Assembly (NCBI GenBank): GCA_038239145.1 | Contig: JBBSFB010000001.1 | Location: forward strand, 124,001 to 188,000 | From: PALSA-610 sp038239145 | GTDB taxonomy: Bacteria; Actinomycetota; Acidimicrobiia; IMCC26256; PALSA-610 | Length of the DNA: 64,000 bases | Reading direction: 5' to 3' | Shown here: positions 8,359 through 15,811 of the stretch, in pieces | How positions within the stretch are numbered: position 1 is the first letter of the stretch | Layout of the letters: the number at the start of each line of letters is the position of its first letter | Notes under the pieces: generated by a model | Told to the model about the DNA's origin: nothing | What the model saw: only the letters and a program-made list of their open reading frames with translations | The model's database searches: none | Made by a program: the position numbers and the translations under genes

Positions 8359-9185
8359 GCCGGCGCCTCCTCGTGCGAGCGAACCTCATGAGGGCGAACT
8401 TCATGAGGGCGAACGTCGTGCGGACGGAACCCGTCGAAACCGCGGGCTTCGACCTCGAGCGAGATCTCGGGTCCGCCGGTCGCGACGATGCGGCCGTCGA
8501 CGAGCACGTGGACCACGTCGGGAACGAGGTGCTCGAGCAGGCGCTGGTAGTGGGTGATCGCGAGGATGCCGAGGTGAGGCCGAGCGTTGCGGACCTCGGC
8601 GATGCCGGCGGCAACCTGGCGCAGGGCGTCGATGTCGAGGCCCGAATCGGTCTCGTCGAGGACGGCGACGTCGGGTTCCATCATCGCCATCTGGAGGACC
8701 TCGTTGCGCTTCTTCTCGCCCCCGGAGAAGCCCTCGTTGAGATACCGCTCCTGGAACCGGGTGTCCATGCCCAGGCGTTTCGTCCAGTCGATCAGGCTGA
8801 GCCGCACCTCGAGCACCGAGAAGTCGTCGATGCCCTTGCGCTTGGCGATCGCCTGGCGCAAGAAGCTGAGCACCGACACACCCGGGATCTCCTGGGGGTG
8901 CTGGAACCCGAGGAACAGGCCGCGTCGGGCTCGTTCGTCGGTAGGGAGATGGGTGATGTCATCGCCCGCGAGCAGGATGCGCCCGCCCGTCACCACGTAG
9001 GCCGGGTTGGCGAGCAACGTGTTGGCGAGTGTCGACTTGCCCGACCCGTTGGGCCCCATCAGTGCGTGCAGCGACCCGGGCTCGACCGTGAGGCTCACGC
9101 CCCGGAGGATTTCCCGGTCGTCGACGGCGACGTGCAGATCGTCGATCTGGAGCGCGGGGACGGGAGGCGAATCGTGAGTGGACAC
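8355..9185 (-). CDS. sufC: Fe-S assembly ATPase SufC (copy 2, with sufSU)
   Basis: This second complete SufC has 276 residues, with Walker A GPNGSGKS at 44-51, signature SGGEKKRNE, Walker B AVLDETDSGLD and the AITHYQRLL motif. It heads the operon sufC-sufS-sufU. It differs from copy 1 throughout, for example FQHPQEIPGVSV where copy 1 has MQYPVEVPGVQL, so it is not a recent duplicate. The last ~20 residues are three to four degenerate RPHEV units encoded by a 15-bp tandem repeat. The GTG start lies exactly at the predicted transcription start of a TACAAT promoter, which implies a leaderless mRNA. Confidence 0.93.
   Translation of the reverse strand: MSTHDSPPVPALQIDDLHVAVDDREILRGVSLTVEPGSLHALMGPNGSGKSTLANTLLANPAYVVTGGRILLAGDDITHLPTDERARRGLFLGFQHPQEIPGVSVLSFLRQAIAKRKGIDDFSVLEVRLSLIDWTKRLGMDTRFQERYLNEGFSGGEKKRNEVLQMAMMEPDVAVLDETDSGLDIDALRQVAAGIAEVRNARPHLGILAITHYQRLLEHLVPDVVHVLVDGRIVATGGPEISLEVEARGFDGFRPHDVRPHEVRPHEVRSHEEAPA
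8379..8423. repeat. 15-bp tandem repeat in the 3' end of sufC copy 2
   Basis: Three head-to-tail 15-base units, GCGAACCTCATGAGG and two variants, cover 8379-8423. Read on the minus strand they encode the pentapeptide units at the SufC C-terminus. The unit length is a multiple of three, so copy-number changes keep the frame and the downstream overlap with sufS. Confidence 0.8.
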
Positions 9186-9191
9186 GTCACC

Positions 9192-9217
9192 ATTGTAATA
9201 ACACTACGGCCGTAGTG
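9192..9217 (-). promoter_or_regulatory. Leaderless promoter with perfect palindromic operator before sufC-sufS-sufU
   Basis: On the minus strand a -10 box TACAAT (9197-9192) lies 18 bases after a weak TTTCCA. The first base of the sufC GTG (9185) falls at the expected +1. Between the two boxes is the perfect 16-bp palindrome CACTACGGCCGTAGTG (9202-9217). A repressor bound there would cover the spacer and block polymerase. The same element precedes sufB. Confidence 0.65.
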
Positions 9218-9251
9218 GAAATCCCCAAGGGAATTTCGCGGGCAAATGCCG

Positions 9252-10277
9252 TCAGGCTTTGACGACTCGCTCGTAGACGGCTTCGTAGCCCCGGACCATC
9301 GCTTCGGCCGAGAACAGCTTCTCGACCCGGGCCCGGCACGCGGCGGGTGAGAGCGTCCGGGCCGCGCCGATGGCCTCGACCAGATCGTCGTCGCCGTCTC
9401 GGCGAAACCCGGTGACCCCGTCGTCGACGAGCTCGGGCGCCGCGCCCCAGTTGGTGGTCACGACCGGCGTCCCGCAGGCCATGGCCTCGACCATCACGAG
9501 CCCGAACGGCTCGGGCCAGCGGATCGGGAAGATCATGGCGCAGGCCCGGCCCAGCATGTCGACCTTGTCGGCGTGGGACACGTTCTCGTAGAGGTCGATG
9601 TCGCTCGCGAGGAGGGGCTCGATCTCGTGCTCGAAATACTCGCGTTCGGGCGGCTCGCCCCGTTTCAGGATCATCTTCAGCGGCAGGCCGGCCCGACGGG
9701 CGATGTTGATCGCCTCCTTCGGTCCCTTGTCGGGGTTGGAACGCCCGATGTAGACGAGGAAGTCGTCCTTGTCCTCCCGGTACGGGTAGGAGTCGAGGTC
9801 GATGCCGTTGTGCACGGTGGCGAGGTAGCCGACGTCGGGATTGTCGACCCGTTGGGCGTCACACACCGTGACGAGGTGTACGTGCTCGCTCGCGAGCCCG
9901 TAGAAGAGCCTCGTCTGCGGTGTCCACGGTCCGTGCAACGTGTGCACCACCGGAGGGCGGCCGTGGAGCATCGCGCCGCAGACCGGCCCCACGATGCCGG
10001 CATGGTCGTGCACGACGTCGAATCCGTCGACCTGTTGATAGGCCGAGAGTGCGTGGTAGGCGTCGTACCAGGGATTGCCCAGCTCGCGCGGGTCCGGCGG
10101 CTCCGGCATCGGCGAGACGACCTTGGCCTTCGACGTGGAGCCGCCGCTGGCGAACAGGGTGACGTCGTGCCCGGCGTCGGCGAGACCGTCGGCGAGCAAG
10201 GAGACGACCAGCTCGATCCCGCCGTAGCCGGTGGGAGGTACCGGGAACCACACCGGGGCGACGACCGCGATCTGCAT
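9252..10277 (-). CDS. GT4-family glycosyltransferase
   Basis: This is a 341-residue GT-B fold retaining glycosyltransferase. The N-terminal domain has VAPVWFPVPPTGYGGIELVV, typical of GT4 enzymes. The donor-binding C-terminal domain has IGRSNPDKGPKEAINIA and the EX7E-type region EPFGLVMVEAMACGTPVVTT. The ATG at 10277 was preferred because homologous sequence starts there (MQIAVVAPVW); a TACATT box upstream would give a two-base leader. It diverges from a glucosidase-like gene, so a role in storage-glycan or trehalose-type metabolism is possible, but the acceptor cannot be told from sequence. Confidence 0.85.
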   Translation of the reverse strand: MQIAVVAPVWFPVPPTGYGGIELVVSLLADGLADAGHDVTLFASGGSTSKAKVVSPMPEPPDPRELGNPWYDAYHALSAYQQVDGFDVVHDHAGIVGPVCGAMLHGRPPVVHTLHGPWTPQTRLFYGLASEHVHLVTVCDAQRVDNPDVGYLATVHNGIDLDSYPYREDKDDFLVYIGRSNPDKGPKEAINIARRAGLPLKMILKRGEPPEREYFEHEIEPLLASDIDLYENVSHADKVDMLGRACAMIFPIRWPEPFGLVMVEAMACGTPVVTTNWGAAPELVDDGVTGFRRDGDDDLVEAIGAARTLSPAACRARVEKLFSAEAMVRGYEAVYERVVKA

Positions 10278-10285
10278 CGGGATCC

Positions 10286-10291
10286 AATGTA
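10286..10291 (-). promoter_or_regulatory. -10 box for the 9252-10277 glycosyltransferase
   Basis: TACATT on the minus strand ends at 10286, placing +1 near 10279 and leaving about two bases before the ATG. There is no Shine-Dalgarno sequence. Confidence 0.45.
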
Positions 10292-10341
10292 ATCGCCGCG
10301 ACCGGCATGCTTTTCCGGTAAGAACGATCGTGATCCGGTAG

Positions 10342-10347
10342 TAGTTT
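10342..10347 (+). promoter_or_regulatory. -10 box for the 10354 gene (leaderless)
   Basis: TAGTTT ends at 10347, exactly seven bases before the ATG at 10354, which predicts a leaderless transcript. There is no ribosome-binding site before the ATG. Confidence 0.45.
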
Positions 10348-10353
10348 TCGACG

Positions 10354-12516
10354 ATGTCGGACCCCTGGACGAGCAGCGCCAGTGCGAGCATCGGCGCCGA
10401 AGGCATCGTGACGCTGGTCGAAGGCTCGGCCTTTTGCATCTCGAGTCGCTCGGGTGAGATCGACCCGACCCGACCGCAGGGCCTGTTCTTTCGCGACACC
10501 CGGTTCATCTCCGAGTTCCGGTGCACGCTCAACGGATTGAGCCCGGAGCCGCTCGCCGCGACCGCGCCGGATCCGTTCAGCGGCGTGTTCGTGCTGCGCG
10601 GGCATCCGGCGAAGGGGCTCGCCGACAGCCATCTGATGCTCCTGCGTCGACGCTACGTGGGTCGGGGGATGCGCGAGGACATCGAGATCGAGAACTACGG
10701 CGAGGAAGCGGCGTTCTGCTCGGTCGAGCTGCTCGTCGACGCCGACTTCGCCGACTTGTTCGAGGTCAAGGAAGGCCGGGTCCACAAACAGGGCCAGCAC
10801 GAGGTTGTGAGCGAGGGCTCTCGCCTCACGTTCCGGTACAAGCGCCACTCCTTCCAACGGGCCACGCACGTCGACTTCAGCGGCACGCCCCGCATCCAGG
10901 GCAACCACGTGGTGTACGAGACCGTCGTGCCGCCACGGGGGAAGTGGTCGGCGTGCATCGAGGTCACGCCGGTGATCGGCGAGCTCGAGGTGACGCCGCG
11001 CTACCAGTGCGGTCAGCCGGTCGAGCGTTCCACTCCGGTGGCCCGGCTCGAGGAGTGGCGGGCTCGGATGCCCGTCGTGACGAGCGACGACGATCAGTTC
11101 CGAGCGCTGCTCGACCGTTCGACCCAGGATCTCGCCGGGCTTCGCATCTTCGACCCAGAGTTCCCCGACCGGGCGGTCGTCGCCGCAGGCGCGCCCTGGT
11201 TCATGACCCTGTTCGGCCGGGACTCGTTGCTCACGTCGTGGATGACGATGCTCGTCGATCCCGACCTCGCGCTGGGGACGTTGCAGACCTTGGCGCGCTT
11301 CCAGGGCCAAGACGTCGACCCCGGAACCGAAGAGGAGCCCGGTCGCATCCTGCACGAGATGCGCTTCGGCGAGACCGCGTCACTCGCGCTCGGCGGCGGT
11401 CGCGTCTACTACGGCACGGTCGACGCGACGCCGCTGTTCGTCATGTTGATCGGTGAGCTGTCGCGCTGGGGCTCACGTCGCGAAGAGGTCGATGCGTTGT
11501 TGCCCGCGGCCGACGCCGCGCTGCAGTGGATCACGGACTTCGGTGATCGCGACGGCGACGGGTACGTCGAGTACCAGCGCACCACCGATCGCGGGTTGCA
11601 GAACCAGGGTTGGAAGGACTCCTGGGACTCGATGCGCTTCGCCGACGGATCGTTGGCATCGACGCCGATCGCGTTGTGCGAGGTGCAGGGCTACGTCTAC
11701 GCGGCGCTCATCGCGCGGAGCCACTGCGCGACGGAGGCGGGCGACCACGACCTCGCGGCTTCGCTCACGGCGCGCGCGCTCGACCTGAAGCGCCGGTTCA
11801 ACGAGGACTTCTGGGTCGACAGCAAGAACGGCGGGTATCTCGCCATCGGGCTCGACCGCGACAAGAAGCGCATCGACGGCATCGGCTCGAACATGGGGCA
11901 TTGCCTCTGGACCGGGATCGTCGATGAGGAGAAGGCGCCGCACGTCGCGCGCATGCTCTTGTCGGAGGGCATGTTCAGTGGTTGGGGCGTACGCACGCTG
12001 TCGTCGGTCAATGCGGGCTACAACCCGATCTCGTACCACTGCGGCAGCGTGTGGCCGCACGACAACGCGATCACCGCCGCCGGACTCATGAGGTACGGCT
12101 TCGCCGACGAGGCCCACCAGGTGATGCGGGGCATGGTCGACGCGTCGCGCTGGTTCGGCGACCTGTTGCCGGAGCTCTTCGCGGGTACCGGTCGCGACGG
12201 CCTCAGCTTCCCCGTCAGCTATCCGACCTCGTGCTCGCCCCAGGCGTGGGCGGCGGCCTCACCGCTGCTGTTCCTGCGCACGCTTCTGCGGTTCGAGCCC
12301 GACATCCGCGCCAACAAGCTCCACCTGGCGCCCGCCGTTCCCGACTGGATCGGGACGCTGCGCCTCGAACGGATCCCGATCATGGGCGGTCACCTCGGCG
12401 TCGAAGTGACCGGCGAGGTCGTGAAGGTGCTCGAAGTACCCGAGGACCTCACCATCGTCTCCGATCCCCGACGGCCGACAATTTCCACCGATGGGCCGAC
12501 GGGCCGGCAGGCGTAG
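10354..12516 (+). CDS. Amylo-alpha-1,6-glucosidase / glycogen-debranching-like glycoside hydrolase
   Basis: The 720-residue protein has an N-terminal beta-sandwich domain of the bacterial glycogen-debranching type (LVEGSAFCISSRSGEIDP, GLFFRDTRFISEF). A C-terminal (alpha/alpha)6 barrel related to GH15/GH63/GH133 follows, with PWFMTLFGRDSLLTSW, NQGWKDSWDSM, and SYHCGSVWPHDNAI near residue 560. Acidic residues in FGRD, the GWKDSWD region and VWPHD fit a retained catalytic pocket. No signal peptide is present, so it is cytoplasmic. Closely related proteins are usually annotated amylo-alpha-1,6-glucosidase; actual substrate uncertain. It is convergent with egtD through the hairpin at 12527-12560. 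Confidence 0.85.
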   Translation: MSDPWTSSASASIGAEGIVTLVEGSAFCISSRSGEIDPTRPQGLFFRDTRFISEFRCTLNGLSPEPLAATAPDPFSGVFVLRGHPAKGLADSHLMLLRRRYVGRGMREDIEIENYGEEAAFCSVELLVDADFADLFEVKEGRVHKQGQHEVVSEGSRLTFRYKRHSFQRATHVDFSGTPRIQGNHVVYETVVPPRGKWSACIEVTPVIGELEVTPRYQCGQPVERSTPVARLEEWRARMPVVTSDDDQFRALLDRSTQDLAGLRIFDPEFPDRAVVAAGAPWFMTLFGRDSLLTSWMTMLVDPDLALGTLQTLARFQGQDVDPGTEEEPGRILHEMRFGETASLALGGGRVYYGTVDATPLFVMLIGELSRWGSRREEVDALLPAADAALQWITDFGDRDGDGYVEYQRTTDRGLQNQGWKDSWDSMRFADGSLASTPIALCEVQGYVYAALIARSHCATEAGDHDLAASLTARALDLKRRFNEDFWVDSKNGGYLAIGLDRDKKRIDGIGSNMGHCLWTGIVDEEKAPHVARMLLSEGMFSGWGVRTLSSVNAGYNPISYHCGSVWPHDNAITAAGLMRYGFADEAHQVMRGMVDASRWFGDLLPELFAGTGRDGLSFPVSYPTSCSPQAWAAASPLLFLRTLLRFEPDIRANKLHLAPAVPDWIGTLRLERIPIMGGHLGVEVTGEVVKVLEVPEDLTIVSDPRRPTISTDGPTGRQA

Positions 12517-12526
12517 CGACCGCAGG

Positions 12527-12560
12527 CCCTTGCCCGCCTAGCGCGCCAGGCGGGCAAGGG
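12527..12560. terminator. Bidirectional hairpin terminator between convergent genes
   Basis: CCCTTGCCCGCCT and AGGCGGGCAAGGG form a perfect 13-bp stem around an 8-base loop. The hairpin overlaps the last codons and stop of egtD (stop at 12538-12540), so one arm is coding. There is no clear U tract on either strand. Confidence 0.7.
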
Positions 12561-13467
12561 AGAGCGCGAAGTCGGCGTCGGGGTCGGTCCACCACTCGAC
12601 GAGCTCCATGCCCGCCGCCACCAGCTCTCGCTCGACGCGGGCCCGGGTGAACTTGGCGCTGACCTCGGTCCGCATCTCCTCGCCGGCCGCGAACGAGACA
12701 TCGAGCTCGAGCGCCTCTACGTGCACGGTTTGGGCGCGCGTCGAACGCAGGCGCATCTCGATCCACTCGTGCTCGGTGTCGAAGACGGCGACGTGGTCGA
12801 AGGCGTCGACATCGAAATCGGCGGCGAGCTCGCGGTTCATCACGCGCAACACGTTCTTGTTGAACTCCGCGGTCACGCCACCGGCGTCGTCGTAGGCCGC
12901 TTCGAGCCGGGCCACGTCCTTCACGAGGTCGGTGCCCAACAAAAAGAAATCGTCCGGGCCGAGCATGGCGGCCACGTCGTGGAGGAAGGCGGCGCGGGGA
13001 TCGGGGAGAAGATTGCCGACGGTCCCGCCGAGGAACACGACGAGTCGACGCCCGGCGCGAGGGATCGTGCCGAGGTCGAGGGTGAAGTCGCCGACGACGG
13101 GTTGTACGTCGATGCCGGCGTACTCCGCTTCGATGGCGGAGGCGGCGTCGTGCAACGTGCGCTTGCTCACGTCGAACGGCACGAACCGTCGCAGTGTCTG
13201 CGCGCTGCGCATCGCGTCGAGGAGTATGCGCGTCTTCTCGGACGTCCCCGAGCCGAGCTCGACGAGCGTGTCGGCGTTCGAACGCTCGACGATCTCGGCC
13301 GCACGGGCTTCGAGGATCGCACGCTCGCGCCGGGTCGGGTAGTACTCCTCGACCCGGGTGATCTCGTCGAACAGCGTCGATCCGCGGTCGTCGTAGAACC
13401 ACTTCGGTGGGATGTCCTTGGGGTCGGCGGTCAGGCCGCGGTACACGTCTTCTTCGATGGTGCTCAC
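12538..13467 (-). CDS. egtD: L-histidine N-alpha-methyltransferase EgtD
   Basis: EgtD trimethylates histidine to hercynine, the first step of ergothioneine synthesis. The 309-residue protein carries the family markers: PPKWFYDDRGSTLFDEIT and EEYYPTRRERAIL near the N-terminus, the SAM-binding LVELGSGTSEKTRILLDAM, and FLGGTVGNLLP. The GTG start overlaps the egtB stop (GTGA, 13464-13467), so the two are translationally coupled. The C-terminus ends inside the shared terminator hairpin. Confidence 0.95.
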   Translation of the reverse strand: MSTIEEDVYRGLTADPKDIPPKWFYDDRGSTLFDEITRVEEYYPTRRERAILEARAAEIVERSNADTLVELGSGTSEKTRILLDAMRSAQTLRRFVPFDVSKRTLHDAASAIEAEYAGIDVQPVVGDFTLDLGTIPRAGRRLVVFLGGTVGNLLPDPRAAFLHDVAAMLGPDDFFLLGTDLVKDVARLEAAYDDAGGVTAEFNKNVLRVMNRELAADFDVDAFDHVAVFDTEHEWIEMRLRSTRAQTVHVEALELDVSFAAGEEMRTEVSAKFTRARVERELVAAGMELVEWWTDPDADFALSLARLAR

Positions 13468-14687
13468 GACATCACGTCCTCGGCGAGGCGCACGCCGCTG
13501 AACATCCAGCGACACGCGGGTGGGAAGAAGTTGCGATACGTGACCCGGGTGTGGTCGGGCGATGTCTCGCGCGCACCGCCCCGCAACGTCATCTGACCGC
13601 TCATGAACTTTCCGTTGTACTCGCCGACGGCGCCGGCCGGCGTGCGAAAGCGCGGGTACGGGAGGTAGGCGCTCGACGTCCACTGCCAGGCGACGTCTTC
13701 GACCTCGCGAAAGGTCCCGGCCGGCGAGCACGCCATCGCGTGCTCCCATTCGAACTCCGTAGGCAGGCGGGCATCACGCCAGCGGGCGTACGCATCGGCC
13801 TCGTAGTGACTCACGTGGACGACGGGCTCGTTCGGATCGAGCGCCCGGCGCCCGCCAAGGGTGAACACGCTCCACCCGTCCGAGCTGTCGTCACGCCAGT
13901 AGAGCGGGGCTTCCCAGCCGTGCTCCTGCACCGCGTGCCAACCGTCGGAGAGCCAGAGCTCGGGCCGGCGGTACCCGTCGTCGGCGATGAACTCGAGATA
14001 CTCGCTCGCGCACACGAGTCGATCGGCGAGGTGCAGCGGCTCGAGGTGCACGATGTGACGCGGTTGTTCGTTGTCGAAGGAGAAGCTCGAGTCGTCGTGG
14101 CCGATCTCGGCGTTCCCGCCGTGCACCGATGCGAACGTCAGCGGCGACGGCGCGGCGGCGACGTACGGCGTGTCGACGTATGCAGGATCGGTTGGATTGC
14201 AGTGCAGCGCGTGCTTGATGTCCATCAGCAACAGCTCTTGGTGCTGCTGCTCGTGTTGCAGACCGAGGGCGACGAGCGCGGCTGCGTCGGCATCGCACTC
14301 GTCGATCAACCCGTGCATCGCGTCGTCGACATGGGCGCGGTAGCGCGCGACCTCGGTGACCGATGGCCGCGAGAGCAAGCCGCGTTGCGGCCGCGGATGC
14401 CGAGGGCCGACCGCCTCGTAGTAGGAGTTGAACAGGTAGGCGAAGGCGGGGTCGAACGGCGCGTAGCGCTGTGCACGAGGCGAGAGCAGGAACGTCTCGA
14501 AGAACCACGTGGTGTGCGCTCGGTGCCATTTGGTGGGGCTGGCATCCGGCATCGACTGGACGACTTGGTCCTCGTCGGAGAGGGGGGCGGCCAGTGCCTC
14601 GGTGAGGCCGCGGACCCGGCGGTAACGCTCGTGCAGCTCGACGCGGTCGGACGGGTCGAGGGAGGAACGGGTGAACAGAGCGGTCAT
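13464..14687 (-). CDS. egtB: Hercynine oxygenase / sulfoxide synthase EgtB
   Basis: EgtB is a non-haem iron enzyme that couples hercynine to a thiol (gamma-Glu-Cys in mycobacterial types, cysteine in others) to give the sulfoxide precursor of ergothioneine. The 407-residue protein has a DinB-like N-terminal domain with KWHRAHTTWFFETF (H55) and the HX3HXE iron motif HEQQHQE (H145, H149, E151), followed by a C-terminal FGE-sulfatase-like domain (LPTEFEWEHA, RNFFPPACRWMFSGVRLAED). The chosen ATG overlaps the stop of a 34-codon ORF (ATGA). Which thiol it uses cannot be decided by eye. Confidence 0.93.
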   Translation of the reverse strand: MTALFTRSSLDPSDRVELHERYRRVRGLTEALAAPLSDEDQVVQSMPDASPTKWHRAHTTWFFETFLLSPRAQRYAPFDPAFAYLFNSYYEAVGPRHPRPQRGLLSRPSVTEVARYRAHVDDAMHGLIDECDADAAALVALGLQHEQQHQELLLMDIKHALHCNPTDPAYVDTPYVAAAPSPLTFASVHGGNAEIGHDDSSFSFDNEQPRHIVHLEPLHLADRLVCASEYLEFIADDGYRRPELWLSDGWHAVQEHGWEAPLYWRDDSSDGWSVFTLGGRRALDPNEPVVHVSHYEADAYARWRDARLPTEFEWEHAMACSPAGTFREVEDVAWQWTSSAYLPYPRFRTPAGAVGEYNGKFMSGQMTLRGGARETSPDHTRVTYRNFFPPACRWMFSGVRLAEDVMS

Positions 14688-14788
14688 TTGTCGACCGTCC
14701 CGAAACACGCCGCGACCCACGCGCGATCGCGGACCGGCGCCATCCATTCGACGACCGGCGTCGTCGGATCGAGCAAGTGGCTGATCAT
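14684..14788 (-). CDS. Candidate 34-aa ORF coupled to egtB
   Basis: This short ORF (beginning MISHLLDPTTPVVEW) has an AGGGGAG ribosome-binding site four bases before its ATG and ends in an ATGA overlap with egtB. That layout matches the coupling style of real genes nearby, and egtB itself lacks a good ribosome-binding site. So this ORF probably delivers ribosomes to egtB, whether or not the peptide has a function. No family recognised. A remnant of a lost upstream egt gene is another possibility. Confidence 0.45.
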   Translation of the reverse strand: MISHLLDPTTPVVEWMAPVRDRAWVAACFGTVDK

Positions 14789-14996
14789 CGATCTCCCCTC
14801 TCGTTCCCGCGCTCTCGGTCGCGGACATGAGTACGGAACAACCCCGTCGCCGGGTTCATGCCGCGTGACGCCGTTTTCGCAACTTTGTTCGAGAAGTACG
14901 ACGCACGGGCCCGGCACGGATCGACCGTACCCACTGCGTGAGACATCCGAAGCGCGCCGGTGCGGCTTTCCGTCCGGGCCACCAAGCGTTGCGGGA

Positions 14997-15620
14997 TTAC
15001 CAGCCCCGCTCGGCCCACTCGTCGATGTGGGGCCGTTCGGTGCCGATCGTCGTGTCGAGGCCGTGACCCGGGAGCACGAGGGTCTCCCCGGGCAGAGTGA
15101 ACAGGCGTTGGTCCACCGACCGGATGATGGTGGGAAAGTCGCCACCCTCGAGCTTGGTGTTCCCGACGCCCCCCGGAAAGAGCGTGTCGCCGCTGAAGAG
15201 GATCGGGTGGCCCTCGAGCAGGAAGCACGTGGAGCCGGCGGTGTGGCCGGGCGTATGGATCGTATGCAAGCGCAGCTCGCCGACCTCGATCACGTCGTCG
15301 TCGGGGATCGTGAAGTCGTATCCCGGGAGCATCTCCGCGTCCTGGGTGGCGATACCTACGTCGATGCCGGCGTCGCGCATCTGGGTGACGGCCTGGATGT
15401 GATCGAAATGCCCGTGGGTGGTCAGGACCCGGCGGACGCCGGTCGCCCGGGAGACCTCGAGGAGGAGCTCGTGCTCGTTGGCGGCGTCGAGGAGCACGGC
15501 ATCGCCGGTCGACTTGTCGCGCAGCACGAAGACGTTGTTCTCGTACGGGCCCACGACCAGCTTGTCGATCCGGACATCGGAGGTCTCGTAGTGCGCGGGC
15601 CGGGCCAGAGTGCGAGCCAT
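14997..15620 (-). CDS. MBL-fold metallo-hydrolase (glyoxalase II-like)
   Basis: The 207-residue metallo-beta-lactamase-fold protein has the zinc motif THGHFDH, a second ligand set in HTPGHTAGSTCF, and FSGDTLFPGGVG. These are the hallmarks of hydroxyacylglutathione hydrolase-like thioesterases. No signal peptide is present. In actinobacteria such enzymes may act on mycothiol or other thioester adducts; substrate unknown. It is upstream of egtB on the same strand, but 208 bases separate it from the 34-aa ORF, so co-transcription is uncertain. The ATG sits at the +1 of a TACCCT box. Confidence 0.85.
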   Translation of the reverse strand: MARTLARPAHYETSDVRIDKLVVGPYENNVFVLRDKSTGDAVLLDAANEHELLLEVSRATGVRRVLTTHGHFDHIQAVTQMRDAGIDVGIATQDAEMLPGYDFTIPDDDVIEVGELRLHTIHTPGHTAGSTCFLLEGHPILFSGDTLFPGGVGNTKLEGGDFPTIIRSVDQRLFTLPGETLVLPGHGLDTTIGTERPHIDEWAERGW

Positions 15621-15626
15621 AGTCCG

Positions 15627-15632
15627 AGGGTA
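15627..15632 (-). promoter_or_regulatory. -10 box for the MBL hydrolase (leaderless)
   Basis: TACCCT on the minus strand ends at 15627, seven bases before the ATG at 15620, and no Shine-Dalgarno sequence is present. A leaderless transcript is predicted. Confidence 0.45.
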
Positions 15633-15698
15633 CCGCCGCCGTCGTCGTTCCCGACCCCCCGGGGAGAGCGACGATCAGGTGTCGCCGACCTGGAAACA

Positions 15699-15712
15699 TG
15701 ACCGCGCGGTCA
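15699..15712. promoter_or_regulatory. TetR-type palindrome upstream of acyl-CoA dehydrogenase
   Basis: TGACCGCGCGGTCA is a perfect 14-bp palindrome, about 100 bases before the acyl-CoA dehydrogenase start and 79 bases from the divergent MBL gene. GACCG/CGGTC half-sites of this spacing are typical of TetR-family regulators of fatty-acid genes. The regulator is not encoded nearby. Confidence 0.5.
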
Positions 15713-15811
15713 AGTAGCGTCGCGCCGCCGTGGACTACCGCCCATGACATCACCGATACCGCTGTCACCGACACCGCGCACGGAAGTGGCCTTCCGGGCT
15801 GGGGAGCACAC

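Noticed and set aside
8373..9215. Open frame on the plus strand opposite sufC copy 2
   Set aside because: Its repeated MRAN start is produced by the 15-bp repeat of the real minus-strand gene, and no domain is present.
15698..15811. In-frame N-terminal extension of the acyl-CoA dehydrogenase
   Set aside because: It would start inside the palindrome, shows no family similarity (Thr/Asp-rich), and the internal ATG has a good Shine-Dalgarno sequence.
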